The translations under genes were made by a program, and so were the position numbers. Below, one piece after another: positions 1 through 14,482 of a stretch of 64,000 bases of DNA (position 1 is its first letter; each line of letters starts with the position of its first letter). This stretch comes from Leptothrix discophora (GTDB taxonomy: Bacteria > Pseudomonadota > Gammaproteobacteria > Burkholderiales > Burkholderiaceae_C): positions 62,001 to 126,000 of the forward strand of contig NZ_JAUZEE010000008.1 in NCBI RefSeq assembly GCF_030705305.1. The letters are read 5' to 3'. Below the pieces are notes generated by a model. The model saw only the letters and a program-made list of their open reading frames with translations, ran no database searches and was not told where the DNA came from.

Positions 1-161
1 GGTGGAACTCTCCGTGGTCGGGTGTCAGGCACGATGCATGACCCGCTCCGATTCTGTCGCAGCGATCCCGATGATCAAGCCGGCAGCGACCGGACAATGT
101 GCACTTGGCCGGCTTCAGCCGGCGTGCTGGCCCTCGCCCTTGCTCCCGCCCCCTTGCCACC

Positions 162-875
162 ATGGCCCGACTGCCCCGACTGGCGCTCGCCGGACTGCCC
201 CACCTCGTGCTGCAGCGCGGACTGGCGCACCCGCCGGTCTTCGCCGATGCCGAGGACCGGCGCGCCTACCTGGCCGCCCTGCACGAGGCGGCGGCCAACC
301 TCAAGATCGTCGTGCACGCCTATGCGCTGCTGGACGACCAGGTCCGCCTGCTGCTGACGCCGCCAGACGCGCAGGCGCTGAGCAAGCTGATGCAGGCCGT
401 CGGCCGCCGCTACGTGAGCGCCCACAACCGTCGTCACGGCCGTGCCGGCACGCTCTGGGACGGCCGCTTCCGCGCCACCGTGATCGAGGCCGAGCCCTGG
501 CTGCTGCTCGCGGCGCGTCACATCGAGCAATCGCCGCTGCGGGCCGGGCTGGTCGTGCAGGCGTCGGACTGGCCCTGGTCCAGCGCCGCGCATCACCTCG
601 GCCGGCTGCGTGACACGGTGGTGAGCGCCCACCCGCTGTTCTGGGGGCTGGGCAACACGCCCTTCGAGCGCGAGCTGGCCTGGCAGCGCCTGCTCGACGA
701 GCCGCTGCCGGTGGTGCAGCAGCAACAGATCGAGGCGGCCATGCTCAAGGGCTGGCCGCTCGGATCGGGCGCGTTTCTTGCCCATCTCGGCGGCTCGACC
801 GACCGGCCGCTGGTGCCCAGGCCCCGTGGTCGCCCGCCTCGCGCACCAGGACAGGGCGCCGGGCCGCGCGGCTGA
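162..875 (+). CDS. REP-associated tyrosine transposase-like protein, HUH motif degenerate
   Basis: 237-aa protein of the Y1/RAYT transposase family, recognised from the N-terminal MARLPRLALAG, the HAYALL segment and the GRRYVSAHNRRHG..GTLWDGRFRA block. In active members the HAY segment is followed by NHVHLL, which supplies the metal-binding HUH histidines. Here it reads DDQVRLL, so both histidines are replaced (Gln about 60, Arg about 62), while the probable catalytic Tyr (about residue 84) remains. The protein is therefore probably not an active transposase, and may be a domesticated relative. ATG 162 is chosen because it gives the normal family N-terminus; an upstream in-frame start at 99 would add atypical sequence. 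REP-like short repeats lie just downstream. Confidence 0.8.
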   Translation: MARLPRLALAGLPHLVLQRGLAHPPVFADAEDRRAYLAALHEAAANLKIVVHAYALLDDQVRLLLTPPDAQALSKLMQAVGRRYVSAHNRRHGRAGTLWDGRFRATVIEAEPWLLLAARHIEQSPLRAGLVVQASDWPWSSAAHHLGRLRDTVVSAHPLFWGLGNTPFERELAWQRLLDEPLPVVQQQQIEAAMLKGWPLGSGAFLAHLGGSTDRPLVPRPRGRPPRAPGQGAGPRG

Positions 876-904
876 CCGGCGCCGGTGCGTGCCACCGGCG
901 TTGA

Positions 905-968
905 TCTGTCCCCATTTATGCCAGCAGGGAATTGACCCCTTTCTTTAATGAGTCTGACCCCATTTATT
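905..968 (+). repeat. REP-like short repeats downstream of the transposase relative
   Basis: Two near-identical 15-16-bp units, TCTGTCCCCATTTAT (905-919) and TCTGACCCCATTTATT (953-968), flank a related unit TTGACCCCTTTCTTTA (932-947), all in the same orientation with regular spacing of about 24 bp. Such GACCCC-type repeats are expected beside RAYT genes. Here they sit between the transposase relative and the gltB promoter. Confidence 0.5.
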
Positions 969-973
969 TGGTG

Positions 974-1002
974 TTGAGGCTCACGCTGCAGTGCAGTAAA
1001 TT
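974..1002 (+). promoter_or_regulatory. candidate sigma-70 promoter of gltBD
   Basis: TTGAGG (974-979) and TAAATT (997-1002) are separated by 17 bp and lie 34 bp upstream of the gltB start codon, in a locally AT-richer stretch. A Shine-Dalgarno AGGAG follows at 1025-1029. Assigned from consensus similarity only. Confidence 0.4.
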
Positions 1003-1035
1003 GCGGCGGTTTTTCTCTCATCGCAGGAGTGCGCC

Positions 1036-5826
<4,791 letters not shown>

Positions 5827-5879
5827 GCGGACCGTCCGACGCCAAGGCACCCCACAGCACAGAACACTGAAGGCACATC

Positions 5880-7346
<1,467 letters not shown>

Positions 7347-7403
7347 GCGGTCGGCCGGGGCGATCCGTCCCCGTTGAGGGCGGACGGCCTGCCGCACGAT
7401 CCT

Positions 7404-7433
7404 CATCAAGCCGCATCAAGCCGCATCACGCCG
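7404..7433. repeat. 10-bp tandem repeat, three copies
   Basis: CATCAAGCCG, CATCAAGCCG, CATCACGCCG in direct tandem in the 235-bp gap between gltD and mlaF. The rest of the gap shows no gene and no convincing terminator; the mla promoter should lie within it. Confidence 0.7.
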
Positions 7434-7581
7434 TTGCCGACGGCGCGTTGCGGCTTGCTGCTTTTCGGGCAGGATCCGGCGTTCCGGGACATGAACTGGG
7501 GCTTTCCCCTATCATTTCCTGCTATTGCCTTCTTCCACGCGGGGCGCCTGCCGTCTCGCACCGACCGGAATCCAACACCCG

Positions 7582-8415
7582 TTGACTGCCGCCCTGTCCG
7601 ATTCCACCCTGCTGTCCCCGCTGGTCGAACTGCGTTCGGTGACCTGCGGCTACGGTGACCGCGTCATCCTGCGCGACGTCAACCTGACGGTGCCACGCGG
7701 GGCGGTGGTCGCGCTGATGGGGACCTCCGGCGGCGGCAAGACCACCGTGCTGCGGTTGATCGGCCGCCAGCTGACGCCGCTGTCGGGCCAGGTGATGTTC
7801 GACGGGCAGGACCTCGCGACGCTGGACCGCCGTGGCCTGCACGAGGCGCGTCGGCGCATGGGCATGCTGTTCCAGTTCGGCGCGCTGTTCACCGACCTGT
7901 CGGTCTTCGACAACGTCGCCTTCCCGCTGCGCGAGCACACGACGCTCGGCGAGGAGCTGATCCGCGACCTGGTGCTGATGAAGCTCGATGCGGTCGGCCT
8001 GCGCGGCGCGCGTGACCTGATGCCCAGCCAGGTCTCCGGTGGCATGGCCCGGCGCGTGGCGCTGGCCCGGGCGATCGCGCTGGACCCCGACCTGATCCTC
8101 TACGACGAGCCCTTCGCTGGCCTTGACCCGATCTCGATGGGCGTGGCCGCGCGGCTGATCCGGGCCCTCAACGATGCGCTGGGCGTGACCAGCATCGTCG
8201 TCTCGCACGACGTCGAGGAGACCTTCCTGATCGCCGACCACGTGGTCTTCATCGCCAACGGCGGCATCGCGGCCCAGGGCACGCCCGAGCAGATGCGCGC
8301 CTCCGACGATCCGCTGGTGCGCCAGTTCGTCGATGCCGCGCCGGACGGCCCGGTGCGCTTTCACTATCCCGCCGCCACGGCCGCACAGGACTACGGCCTG
8401 GAGGCCACGCGATGA
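7582..8415 (+). CDS. mlaF: phospholipid ABC transporter ATP-binding protein MlaF
   Basis: 277-aa ATPase of the MlaFEDB inner-membrane complex, which moves phospholipids between the inner and outer membranes to keep outer-membrane lipid asymmetry. Walker A GTSGGGKTT (about 47-55), signature SGGMARRVALARA and Walker B LILYDEPFAGLDP are all present. The start is uncertain: TTG 7582 gives a short leader before the conserved LVELRSVTCGYG, and an upstream TTG at 7525 is also open. The stop overlaps the mlaE start by 4 bp. First gene of a six-gene operon. Confidence 0.93.
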   Translation: MTAALSDSTLLSPLVELRSVTCGYGDRVILRDVNLTVPRGAVVALMGTSGGGKTTVLRLIGRQLTPLSGQVMFDGQDLATLDRRGLHEARRRMGMLFQFGALFTDLSVFDNVAFPLREHTTLGEELIRDLVLMKLDAVGLRGARDLMPSQVSGGMARRVALARAIALDPDLILYDEPFAGLDPISMGVAARLIRALNDALGVTSIVVSHDVEETFLIADHVVFIANGGIAAQGTPEQMRASDDPLVRQFVDAAPDGPVRFHYPAATAAQDYGLEATR

Positions 8416-9191
8416 AGCGCGCCCTGATCGCCCTCGGCGCCGGCACGCGCCAGACCCTGGCCGACATCGGCCTGGCCGCGCGGATGCTGGCCCGCCTGCT
8501 GGTGCTGGTGCCCGCGGCGCTGCGGCGTTTCCGCCTGGTCGTCGACCAGGTCCATTTCCTGGGCAACCACTCGCTGGTCATCATCGGCGTGTCCGGCCTG
8601 TTCGTCGGTTTCGTGCTGGGCCTGCAGGGCTACTACACGCTGCAGCGCTACGGCTCGGCCGAGGCGCTGGGCCTGCTGGTGGCGCTGTCGCTGGTGCGCG
8701 AGCTGGGGCCGGTGGTGACCGCGCTGCTGTTCGCGGGCCGGGCCGGCACCTCGCTGACCGCCGAGATCGGCCTGATGAAGTCCGGCGAGCAGCTTGCCGC
8801 GATGGAGATGATGGCCGTCGACCCGATCCAGCGCGTGCTGGCGCCGCGTTTCCTGGGCGGCCTGATCGCGATGCCACTGCTCGCGGCGGTCTTCAGCGCG
8901 GTCGGCATCATCGGTGGCTGGCTGGTCGGCGTGGTGCTGATCGGTGTCGACGCCGGCTCCTTCTGGTCGCAGATGCAGGCCGGCGTGGACGTGTTCAAGG
9001 ACGTCGGCAACGGCGTCATCAAGAGCGTGGTCTTCGCGCTGACCGTCACCTTTGTCGCGCTGCTGCAGGGCTACGAATGCCAGCCCACGCCAGAAGGCGT
9101 GGCCCGCGCGACGACCCGCACCGTGGTGGTGTCGTCGCTGGCCGTGCTGGCGCTCGACTTCGTGCTGACCGCGCTGATGTTCTCGATCTGA
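8412..9191 (+). CDS. mlaE: phospholipid ABC transporter permease MlaE
   Basis: 259-aa integral inner-membrane permease of the Mla lipid transporter. It shows several hydrophobic segments and the family motif around LVRELGPVVTALLFAGRAG, followed by TAEIGLMK and EQLAAMEMMAVDP, the EQ-loop that contacts MlaF. Starts with ATGA overlapping the mlaF stop, so translation is probably coupled. mlaD begins 13 bp downstream. Confidence 0.95.
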   Translation: MKRALIALGAGTRQTLADIGLAARMLARLLVLVPAALRRFRLVVDQVHFLGNHSLVIIGVSGLFVGFVLGLQGYYTLQRYGSAEALGLLVALSLVRELGPVVTALLFAGRAGTSLTAEIGLMKSGEQLAAMEMMAVDPIQRVLAPRFLGGLIAMPLLAAVFSAVGIIGGWLVGVVLIGVDAGSFWSQMQAGVDVFKDVGNGVIKSVVFALTVTFVALLQGYECQPTPEGVARATTRTVVVSSLAVLALDFVLTALMFSI

Positions 9192-9204
9192 TCGGACTGA
9201 ATCC

Positions 9205-9684
9205 ATGCAGAAATCCCGTCACGACCTGTGGGTCGGCCTGTTCGTCTCGATCGGTGCCGCTGCCTTGCTGTTCCTGGCCCTGAAGGCCGGCAACCTGCTG
9301 GCGATCTCGTTCGAGCCGACCTACACGGTCGTCGCCCGCTTCGACAACATCGGCGGACTCAAGCCGCGCGCGGCGGTCAAGAGCGCCGGCGTGGTGGTGG
9401 GCCGGGTCTCCAGCATCGGCTTCGACGACAAGTCCTACCAGGCCAGCGTCGTGCTGGAGCTGGAGCAGCGCTTCGTCTTCCCCAAGGACAGCTCGGCCAA
9501 GATCCTGACGGCGGGCCTGCTGGGTGAGCAGTACATCGGTCTCGAACCCGGTGGCGACACCCAGAACCTTGCCGCTGGCAGCCAGATCACCCAGACCCAG
9601 TCGGCCGTGGTGCTGGAGACGCTGATCAGCCAGTTCCTCTACAACAAGGCCGCCGATGCCAGCAGCGGGGGCGACAAGAAATGA
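9205..9684 (+). CDS. mlaD: outer-membrane lipid asymmetry protein MlaD (MCE domain)
   Basis: 159-aa substrate-binding component anchored in the inner membrane by one N-terminal helix (about residues 10-30). A single MCE domain follows (FDNIGGLKPRAAVKSAGVVVGRV; LLGEQYIGLEPGG), which forms the periplasmic hexameric ring of the complex. Its stop overlaps the mlaA start by 4 bp. Length is typical for proteobacterial MlaD. Confidence 0.95.
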   Translation: MQKSRHDLWVGLFVSIGAAALLFLALKAGNLLAISFEPTYTVVARFDNIGGLKPRAAVKSAGVVVGRVSSIGFDDKSYQASVVLELEQRFVFPKDSSAKILTAGLLGEQYIGLEPGGDTQNLAAGSQITQTQSAVVLETLISQFLYNKAADASSGGDKK

Positions 9685-10502
9685 CCCGAAGAATCGCCGT
9701 GCTGGCCGCGACGGGGCTCTGCGCCCTGTTGACGGCGTGCGCGACGGCGCAGCGTCCGGACCCGCTCGAGCCCTGGAACCGCGGTGTCTACGCGTTCAAC
9801 GACGCCGTCGACGTGGCGGTGATCAAGCCGGTGGCGACGGTCTGGCGTGACGTGCTGCCGCAGCCCCTGCGGCACGGCGTCAGCAACTTCTTCGGCAACT
9901 TCGGCGACCTGTGGTCGGCCACCAACCTGGCGCTGCAGGGCCGCTTCGGCGAGAGCCTGTCGGACCTCGGCCGCTTCGGCACCAACACGGTCTTCGGCGT
10001 GCTGGGCTTCTTCGACGTCGCCAGCGAGCTGGGCCTGGAGAAGCATGGCGAGGACTTCGGCCAGACCCTGGGCGTCTGGGGCGTGCCGCAGGGCGCCTAC
10101 GTCGTCTGGCCGCTGCTCGGGCCGTCGACGCTGCGCGACAGCTTCGACATCCCCGGCTCGATGGCCTTCAGCCCGGCCAGCCTGGTGACGCCGACCTCGG
10201 CCTCGCTGGGCGTGACCTCGGCACGTTTCTTCAACCTGCGGGCCGAGCTGCTCCAGGCGACCAACCTGCTCGACACCATCGCGCTGGACAAGTACTCGTT
10301 CACGCGCGATGCGTACCTGCAGCGCCGACGCAGCCTCGTCTACAACGGCAGTCCGCCGGAAGAGGCGGGCGATGACGCGTCGTCCGACAACGGCGCCAAT
10401 CCCTACCTCGACGAGATGGACGAGGCCGCGGGTGCGCCGGCGCCGTCTGTCCCACCCGCGTCGTCGGCTCGGCCGCCGGTGCCTGCCGCCAGCCGGCCCT
10501 GA
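9681..10502 (+). CDS. mlaA: outer-membrane lipoprotein MlaA (VacJ)
   Basis: 273-aa VacJ-family lipoprotein. The lipobox LLTAC gives acylated Cys20. The conserved PDPLEPWNRGVYAFND and the FGVLGFFDVASELGLEKHGEDFG region match VacJ. It removes phospholipids from the outer leaflet and hands them to MlaC. The C-terminus is a Pro/Ala-rich tail. In enterics mlaA lies elsewhere; here it is inside the operon between mlaD and mlaC, the usual betaproteobacterial layout. Confidence 0.94.
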   Translation: MTRRIAVLAATGLCALLTACATAQRPDPLEPWNRGVYAFNDAVDVAVIKPVATVWRDVLPQPLRHGVSNFFGNFGDLWSATNLALQGRFGESLSDLGRFGTNTVFGVLGFFDVASELGLEKHGEDFGQTLGVWGVPQGAYVVWPLLGPSTLRDSFDIPGSMAFSPASLVTPTSASLGVTSARFFNLRAELLQATNLLDTIALDKYSFTRDAYLQRRRSLVYNGSPPEEAGDDASSDNGANPYLDEMDEAAGAPAPSVPPASSARPPVPAASRP

Positions 10503-10585
10503 TCGGGACGAGGCTCCTGTGCACCATCGCATCGGCGCAGCCGTTGCATGCAGGCAGCGATCCGGCTGCCACTGAAAGGAAATCG

Positions 10586-11200
10586 ATGTTCAAGCGTCTG
10601 TGGTCCACCCTGTTCGTCACCGCCGCCCTGCTGGGCGCATCGTCCGTCCGGGCCGAGACCGTCGCGCCCGACGTGCTGGTCAAGCAGGTGTCGACCGAGG
10701 TGATCGAGACCGTGAAGTCGGACAAGGACATCCAGGCCGGCGATCTCAAGAAGATCATGGCCCTGGTCGATACCAAGGTGCTGCCGCAGGTGAACTTCCA
10801 GCGCATGACCTCGCTGGCGATGGGCCGTCACTGGCGCACCGCGACGCCCGAGCAGCAGACGCGGTTGCAGGCCGAGTTCAAGACCCTGCTGGTGCGCACC
10901 TATGCGGGCGCGCTGACCCAGGTGAAGGACCAGTCCGTGGTCGTCAAGCCCTTGCGCGCCAGGCCCGAGGACACCGAGGTGCTGGTGCGCACGGAGATCA
11001 AGGGCAAGGGTGAACCGATCCAGCTCGACTACCGCCTCGAGAAGGCCGGCGACAGCTGGAAGATCTACGACGTCAACGTGCTCGGCGTGTGGTTGGTGGA
11101 AACCTACCGCTCGAGCTTCAACCAGGAAATCTCCGCGTCAGGAATCGATGGCTTGATCACGAAGCTGGCCGAGCGCAACAAGCCCTCCGCCGCGAAGTGA
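10586..11200 (+). CDS. mlaC: periplasmic phospholipid shuttle MlaC
   Basis: 204-aa periplasmic lipid carrier between MlaA in the outer membrane and MlaFEDB in the inner membrane. A cleavable signal peptide (about 1-23, ending SSVRA) is followed by the MlaC/Ttg2D fold with RMTSLAMGRHWRTATPEQQ and WKIYDVNVLGVWLVETYR. ATG 10586 is chosen because AAAGGA lies directly upstream (10575-10580); a start at 10544 would add 14 residues before the signal peptide. Confidence 0.94.
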   Translation: MFKRLWSTLFVTAALLGASSVRAETVAPDVLVKQVSTEVIETVKSDKDIQAGDLKKIMALVDTKVLPQVNFQRMTSLAMGRHWRTATPEQQTRLQAEFKTLLVRTYAGALTQVKDQSVVVKPLRARPEDTEVLVRTEIKGKGEPIQLDYRLEKAGDSWKIYDVNVLGVWLVETYRSSFNQEISASGIDGLITKLAERNKPSAAK

Positions 11201-11285
11201 ACCCGGCCTGCCGGCCGGGACGCCCCACGACGGGCGGCGGCCGGCACCTGACACACGAGTCCAACGCGAGCCGACCGACCGTCCC

Positions 11286-11549
11286 ATGCTGAACCTGCCT
11301 GAACGACTGACCCACGTCGAGACGCCCCCGGCGCTCAAGCACCTGCACGCGCAGATGGATGCGCTGCCCTCGGGTACGCCGGTCGTGATCGACGGCCAGC
11401 AGCTCAACCGCTTCGACTCCAGCGCGCTGGGCGTCCTGCTGTCCTGCAAGCGCCACGCCCTGGCCCAGGGCCGCACGTTCACCACCCAGGCCCTGCCCGC
11501 GCGGCTGGTCCGCCTGGCTGGCCTCTACGGCCTCGCGAACTGCCTCTGA
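11286..11549 (+). CDS. mlaB: STAS-domain protein MlaB
   Basis: 87-aa single STAS domain that binds MlaF and stabilises the transporter. The conserved loop LNRFDSSALGVLLSCKRHA holds the usual Asp-Ser-Ser. Last gene of mlaFEDACB, 85 bp after mlaC. The short gap to the convergent hexR holds GC-rich hairpins but no clear U-tract terminator. Confidence 0.88.
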   Translation: MLNLPERLTHVETPPALKHLHAQMDALPSGTPVVIDGQQLNRFDSSALGVLLSCKRHALAQGRTFTTQALPARLVRLAGLYGLANCL

Positions 11550-11637
11550 ACGGCTGACCGAAGGCCACCCCGGCGCCGCGGCGCATGACCGGCGTCCCCT
11601 CGGCCGGCTGGCGGACTCGCCGGCCCAGGGACCAGCG

Positions 11638-12492
11638 TCATTCAGGCGATGCGTAGCGTTTCGCGCGCAGGTTGCGCTTGATCTCCTGCAGCATCGGCCG
11701 CAGGTCCGGACCGAGGCGCAGGGCCACGGCGGTGGTCAGGATGTCGATCACCGTCAGGTGCAGCAGGCGGCTGACCATCGGGCTGTAGCGGTCGTAGTCC
11801 TCGGGGTGATCGACCGCCAGCAGGATCTGCGCCTGATGGGCCAGCGGCGAGCCGCTGCAGCTGATCACGATGGTCTGCGCGCCCTTGCGGCGGGCGATCT
11901 CGGCGGCGTCGAGCAGGTCGCGGGTGCGGCCCGAGTTCGAGATCATCACCGCGCAATCCCCCGGCTGCAGCATCGTTGCGGCCATCACCTGGACGTGCCC
12001 GTCGCTGAAGGCGACCGCGTGCACGCCGAGGCGGAAGAACTTGTGCTGCGCGTCCTGCGCCACGATGCCCGAGTTGCCGACCCCGTAGAACTGGATCCGC
12101 CGGCCGTCGCGTGCCGATGCGGTCAGCGCCTCGATCGCCTTCTCCATCGCGTGCGCGGCCACGTCGCCGCGGTACTTCAGCAGCGCGCTGACGGCGTTGT
12201 CGATGACCTTGACGATCAGGTCGTTGGGCTTGTCGTCCTCGTCGACCGCGCGGTGCACGAAGGGCACGCCCTCGTTGACCGTGCCGGCGAGCTTGAGCTT
12301 GAAGTCGGCCAGGCCGTCATAGCCCACGCTGCGGCAGAAGCGCACCACCGTGGGCTTGCTGACGTGCGATCGGTCCGCCAGTTCGGCCACCGGCAGGCTG
12401 GAGAAGCTGCGCGGATCGGCCAGCACCAGCTTGCCGACCCGCTGTTCGGCAGGTGACAGGGCGGGCAGGGAGGCGCGGATGCGGTCGAGCAT
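11638..12492 (-). CDS. hexR: MurR/RpiR-family regulator, HexR-like
   Basis: 284-aa transcription factor with an N-terminal HTH_6 domain (MLDRIRASLPALSPAEQRVG; HVSKPTVVRFCRSVGYDGLADFK) and a C-terminal SIS sugar-phosphate domain (IQFYGVGNSGIVAQDAQHKFFRLG; MISNSGRTRDLLDAAEIARRKGA). HexR proteins repress zwf and related genes and are released by KDPG. ATG 12492 gives the usual HexR N-terminus; a longer in-frame start at 12657 would add low-complexity sequence and overlap zwf. Lies just downstream of zwf on the same strand. Confidence 0.88.
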   Translation of the reverse strand: MLDRIRASLPALSPAEQRVGKLVLADPRSFSSLPVAELADRSHVSKPTVVRFCRSVGYDGLADFKLKLAGTVNEGVPFVHRAVDEDDKPNDLIVKVIDNAVSALLKYRGDVAAHAMEKAIEALTASARDGRRIQFYGVGNSGIVAQDAQHKFFRLGVHAVAFSDGHVQVMAATMLQPGDCAVMISNSGRTRDLLDAAEIARRKGAQTIVISCSGSPLAHQAQILLAVDHPEDYDRYSPMVSRLLHLTVIDILTTAVALRLGPDLRPMLQEIKRNLRAKRYASPE

Positions 12493-12638
12493 GGTGGGGG
12501 CCGATCGGGAGACGTTCGCCGTTCGACCGTCGTCCGTCAAGGACGTCGCGCCCGAAGAGCCGGTGGAAGAACCCGTCCCGGCGCTGCCGCCAGGCAGCGC
12601 CGACGAGGGGGACGCCGAGAAGGGCGGCAGCGGCCAGA

Positions 12639-14096
12639 TCACTGTTCTTCGCTCCACGCGTTGCCGTCGCGGGCGACCAGCGCGCTGGCGGCCGCCGGGC
12701 CCCAGCTGCCGGCGGCATAGCCGCGCGGGCCTTCGCCACCGCCGCTGTGCTCGCGCGCCCAGGTGTCAAGCACCGGCTCGACCCAGCGCCAGGCCTCTTC
12801 CTGCTCGTCGCTGCGCACGAACAGGTTCAGGCGCCCGGCGATGGCATCCAGCAGCAGGCGCTCGTAGGCGCCGACGCGGTCGCTCTGGAAGGCCTTGTCG
12901 AAGTCCAGGTCCAGCGAGACCGGCGCGAGCATGTCGCCCACGCCCGTGCCCTTGGCGGCCAGCAGGTGCAGCTCCAGGCCGTCCTCCGGCTGCAGCTTGA
13001 TCACCAGCTTGTTGGCGCGGTGGGCGCCGGCAAAGATCGGGTGCGGCACCGGGCGGAAGTTGACGACGATCTGGGCGTCTCGCGCGGCCAGGCGCTTGCC
13101 GGTGCGCAGGTAGAAGGGCACGCCGGCCCAGCGCCAGTTCTGCACCTCGGTGCGGATCGCCACGAAGGTCTCGCAGTGGCTGCCGGTCGGCACCTTGATC
13201 TCGTCGAGGTAGCCGGGGACCTTCTTGCCGTCGACGTTGCCGGCGCGGTACTGGCCCCGCACGACGTCGCGGCTGACGCTCTCGGCGGTGAAGGGCTTGA
13301 GCGACTTCAGCACCTTGAGCTTCTCGTCTCGGATCGCGTCGGCGTCGCTGGTCGACGGCGGCTCCATCGCGATCATCGTGAGCAGCTGCAGGGCATGGTT
13401 CTGGATCATGTCGCGCAGCGCGCCGGTGCGGTCGTAGAAGTCGCCGCGCGTGCCCACGCCGAGCGATTCGGCCAGCGTGATCTGGATGTTGGCGATGCTC
13501 TCGCGGCGCCACAGCGGCTCGAACAGCGCGTTGCCGAAGCGCAGCGCCATCAGGTTCTGGACCGACGGCTTGCCCAGGTAGTGGTCGATGCGGAAGGCCT
13601 GCTTCTCGGTGAAGACCGAGCGCACGACGGTGTTGATCTCCTGCGCGCTGCTCAGGTCATGGCCGAGCGGCTTCTCCAGCACGACGCGGATGTGCGGTGC
13701 GTTCAGGCCGGCCGCGCCGAGCTGCTCGGTGATGGCGGTGAACAGGTGCGGGCTGGTGGCCAGGTAGAGCACGACGGTGTCGGCGCCGCGCTCGTCGAGC
13801 CACTGCTTCAGGCCGGCGTAGTCGGCCGGCTGCGACAGGTCCATGCGGCGGTAGTGCAGCAGCTCGGCGAAGCGGGCGAACTCGTCCTCGTTCGGGCGCT
13901 TGGAGCTTTCGACCTCGACGAAGCGGTCCTTGATGAACTTCCGGTAGTCCGCATCGCTGCGCTCGTCGCGGGCCACCGCCAGGATGCGTCCGCCGGCCGG
14001 CAGCTTGCCGTGGCGGAAGGCCTGGAACAGCGCCGGCATGAGCTTGCGCCAGGTGAGATCGCCGGTGCCGCCGAAGAGGACGAGGTCGAAGGACAT
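12639..14096 (-). CDS. zwf: glucose-6-phosphate 1-dehydrogenase
   Basis: 485-aa enzyme that oxidises glucose 6-phosphate to 6-phosphogluconolactone with NAD(P)+, the entry to the pentose-phosphate and Entner-Doudoroff routes. The nucleotide-binding motif is LFGGTGDLTWRKL (about 7-19), with EKPLGHD at 141-147 and the active-site motif RIDHYLGK at 169-176. Full family length. Transcribed divergently from tal across a palindrome-rich 386-bp region, upstream of hexR. Confidence 0.96.
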   Translation of the reverse strand: MSFDLVLFGGTGDLTWRKLMPALFQAFRHGKLPAGGRILAVARDERSDADYRKFIKDRFVEVESSKRPNEDEFARFAELLHYRRMDLSQPADYAGLKQWLDERGADTVVLYLATSPHLFTAITEQLGAAGLNAPHIRVVLEKPLGHDLSSAQEINTVVRSVFTEKQAFRIDHYLGKPSVQNLMALRFGNALFEPLWRRESIANIQITLAESLGVGTRGDFYDRTGALRDMIQNHALQLLTMIAMEPPSTSDADAIRDEKLKVLKSLKPFTAESVSRDVVRGQYRAGNVDGKKVPGYLDEIKVPTGSHCETFVAIRTEVQNWRWAGVPFYLRTGKRLAARDAQIVVNFRPVPHPIFAGAHRANKLVIKLQPEDGLELHLLAAKGTGVGDMLAPVSLDLDFDKAFQSDRVGAYERLLLDAIAGRLNLFVRSDEQEEAWRWVEPVLDTWAREHSGGGEGPRGYAAGSWGPAAASALVARDGNAWSEEQ

Positions 14097-14482
14097 GAGG
14101 TGACCTTTTCGAAGAATGAAGTCGGTTGCCGAGTCACACCGTGTCGGTCGGACGATCCGCCGAAGTCGGAAGGGCGGTGTAACTTTGTTTCAGAAACGAT
14201 GATGCATGAGTTTCTTTTCGAGGTCAATCCGCAGCCCCTCCGAGGCCCTCGGAGAGCCCGTTTCTCCTGGGGCGAACGATCGTTCGACGGTTCTGGCGGC
14301 GGCCTGTTCCGGACGTAACTCGCTTGAACTCAAGCGCCCGCTGCATGCGGTCTAATTCTGGGCTTCGGGTCCGTGGCGCGACTTGGCGCTCACCCTGATG
14401 GACCCGTCCCCGATTCCTCCGCGCCGCGCGCCGCGACGCGCCCTGGCCGTCCCGGCGGCCTTCTTCCCAGCAGTCCCACGCC
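14097..14482. promoter_or_regulatory. zwf/tal divergent regulatory region with palindromes
   Basis: No gene seen. It holds GTTTCAGAAAC (14187-14197), an inverted repeat near the zwf start; CTCCGAG-GCC-CTCGGAG (14238-14254); a perfect 14-bp palindrome CGAACGATCGTTCG (14273-14286); and CGCTTGA-AC-TCAAGCG (14321-14336), which contains TTGAAC upstream of a TCTAAT (14351-14356). These are candidate operators for HexR and possibly a second regulator. Assignment of any one site to HexR is inference. Confidence 0.5.

Noticed and set aside
12453-14318. Long plus-strand frame opposite zwf
   Set aside because: Shadow of zwf, whose sense frame has all catalytic motifs.
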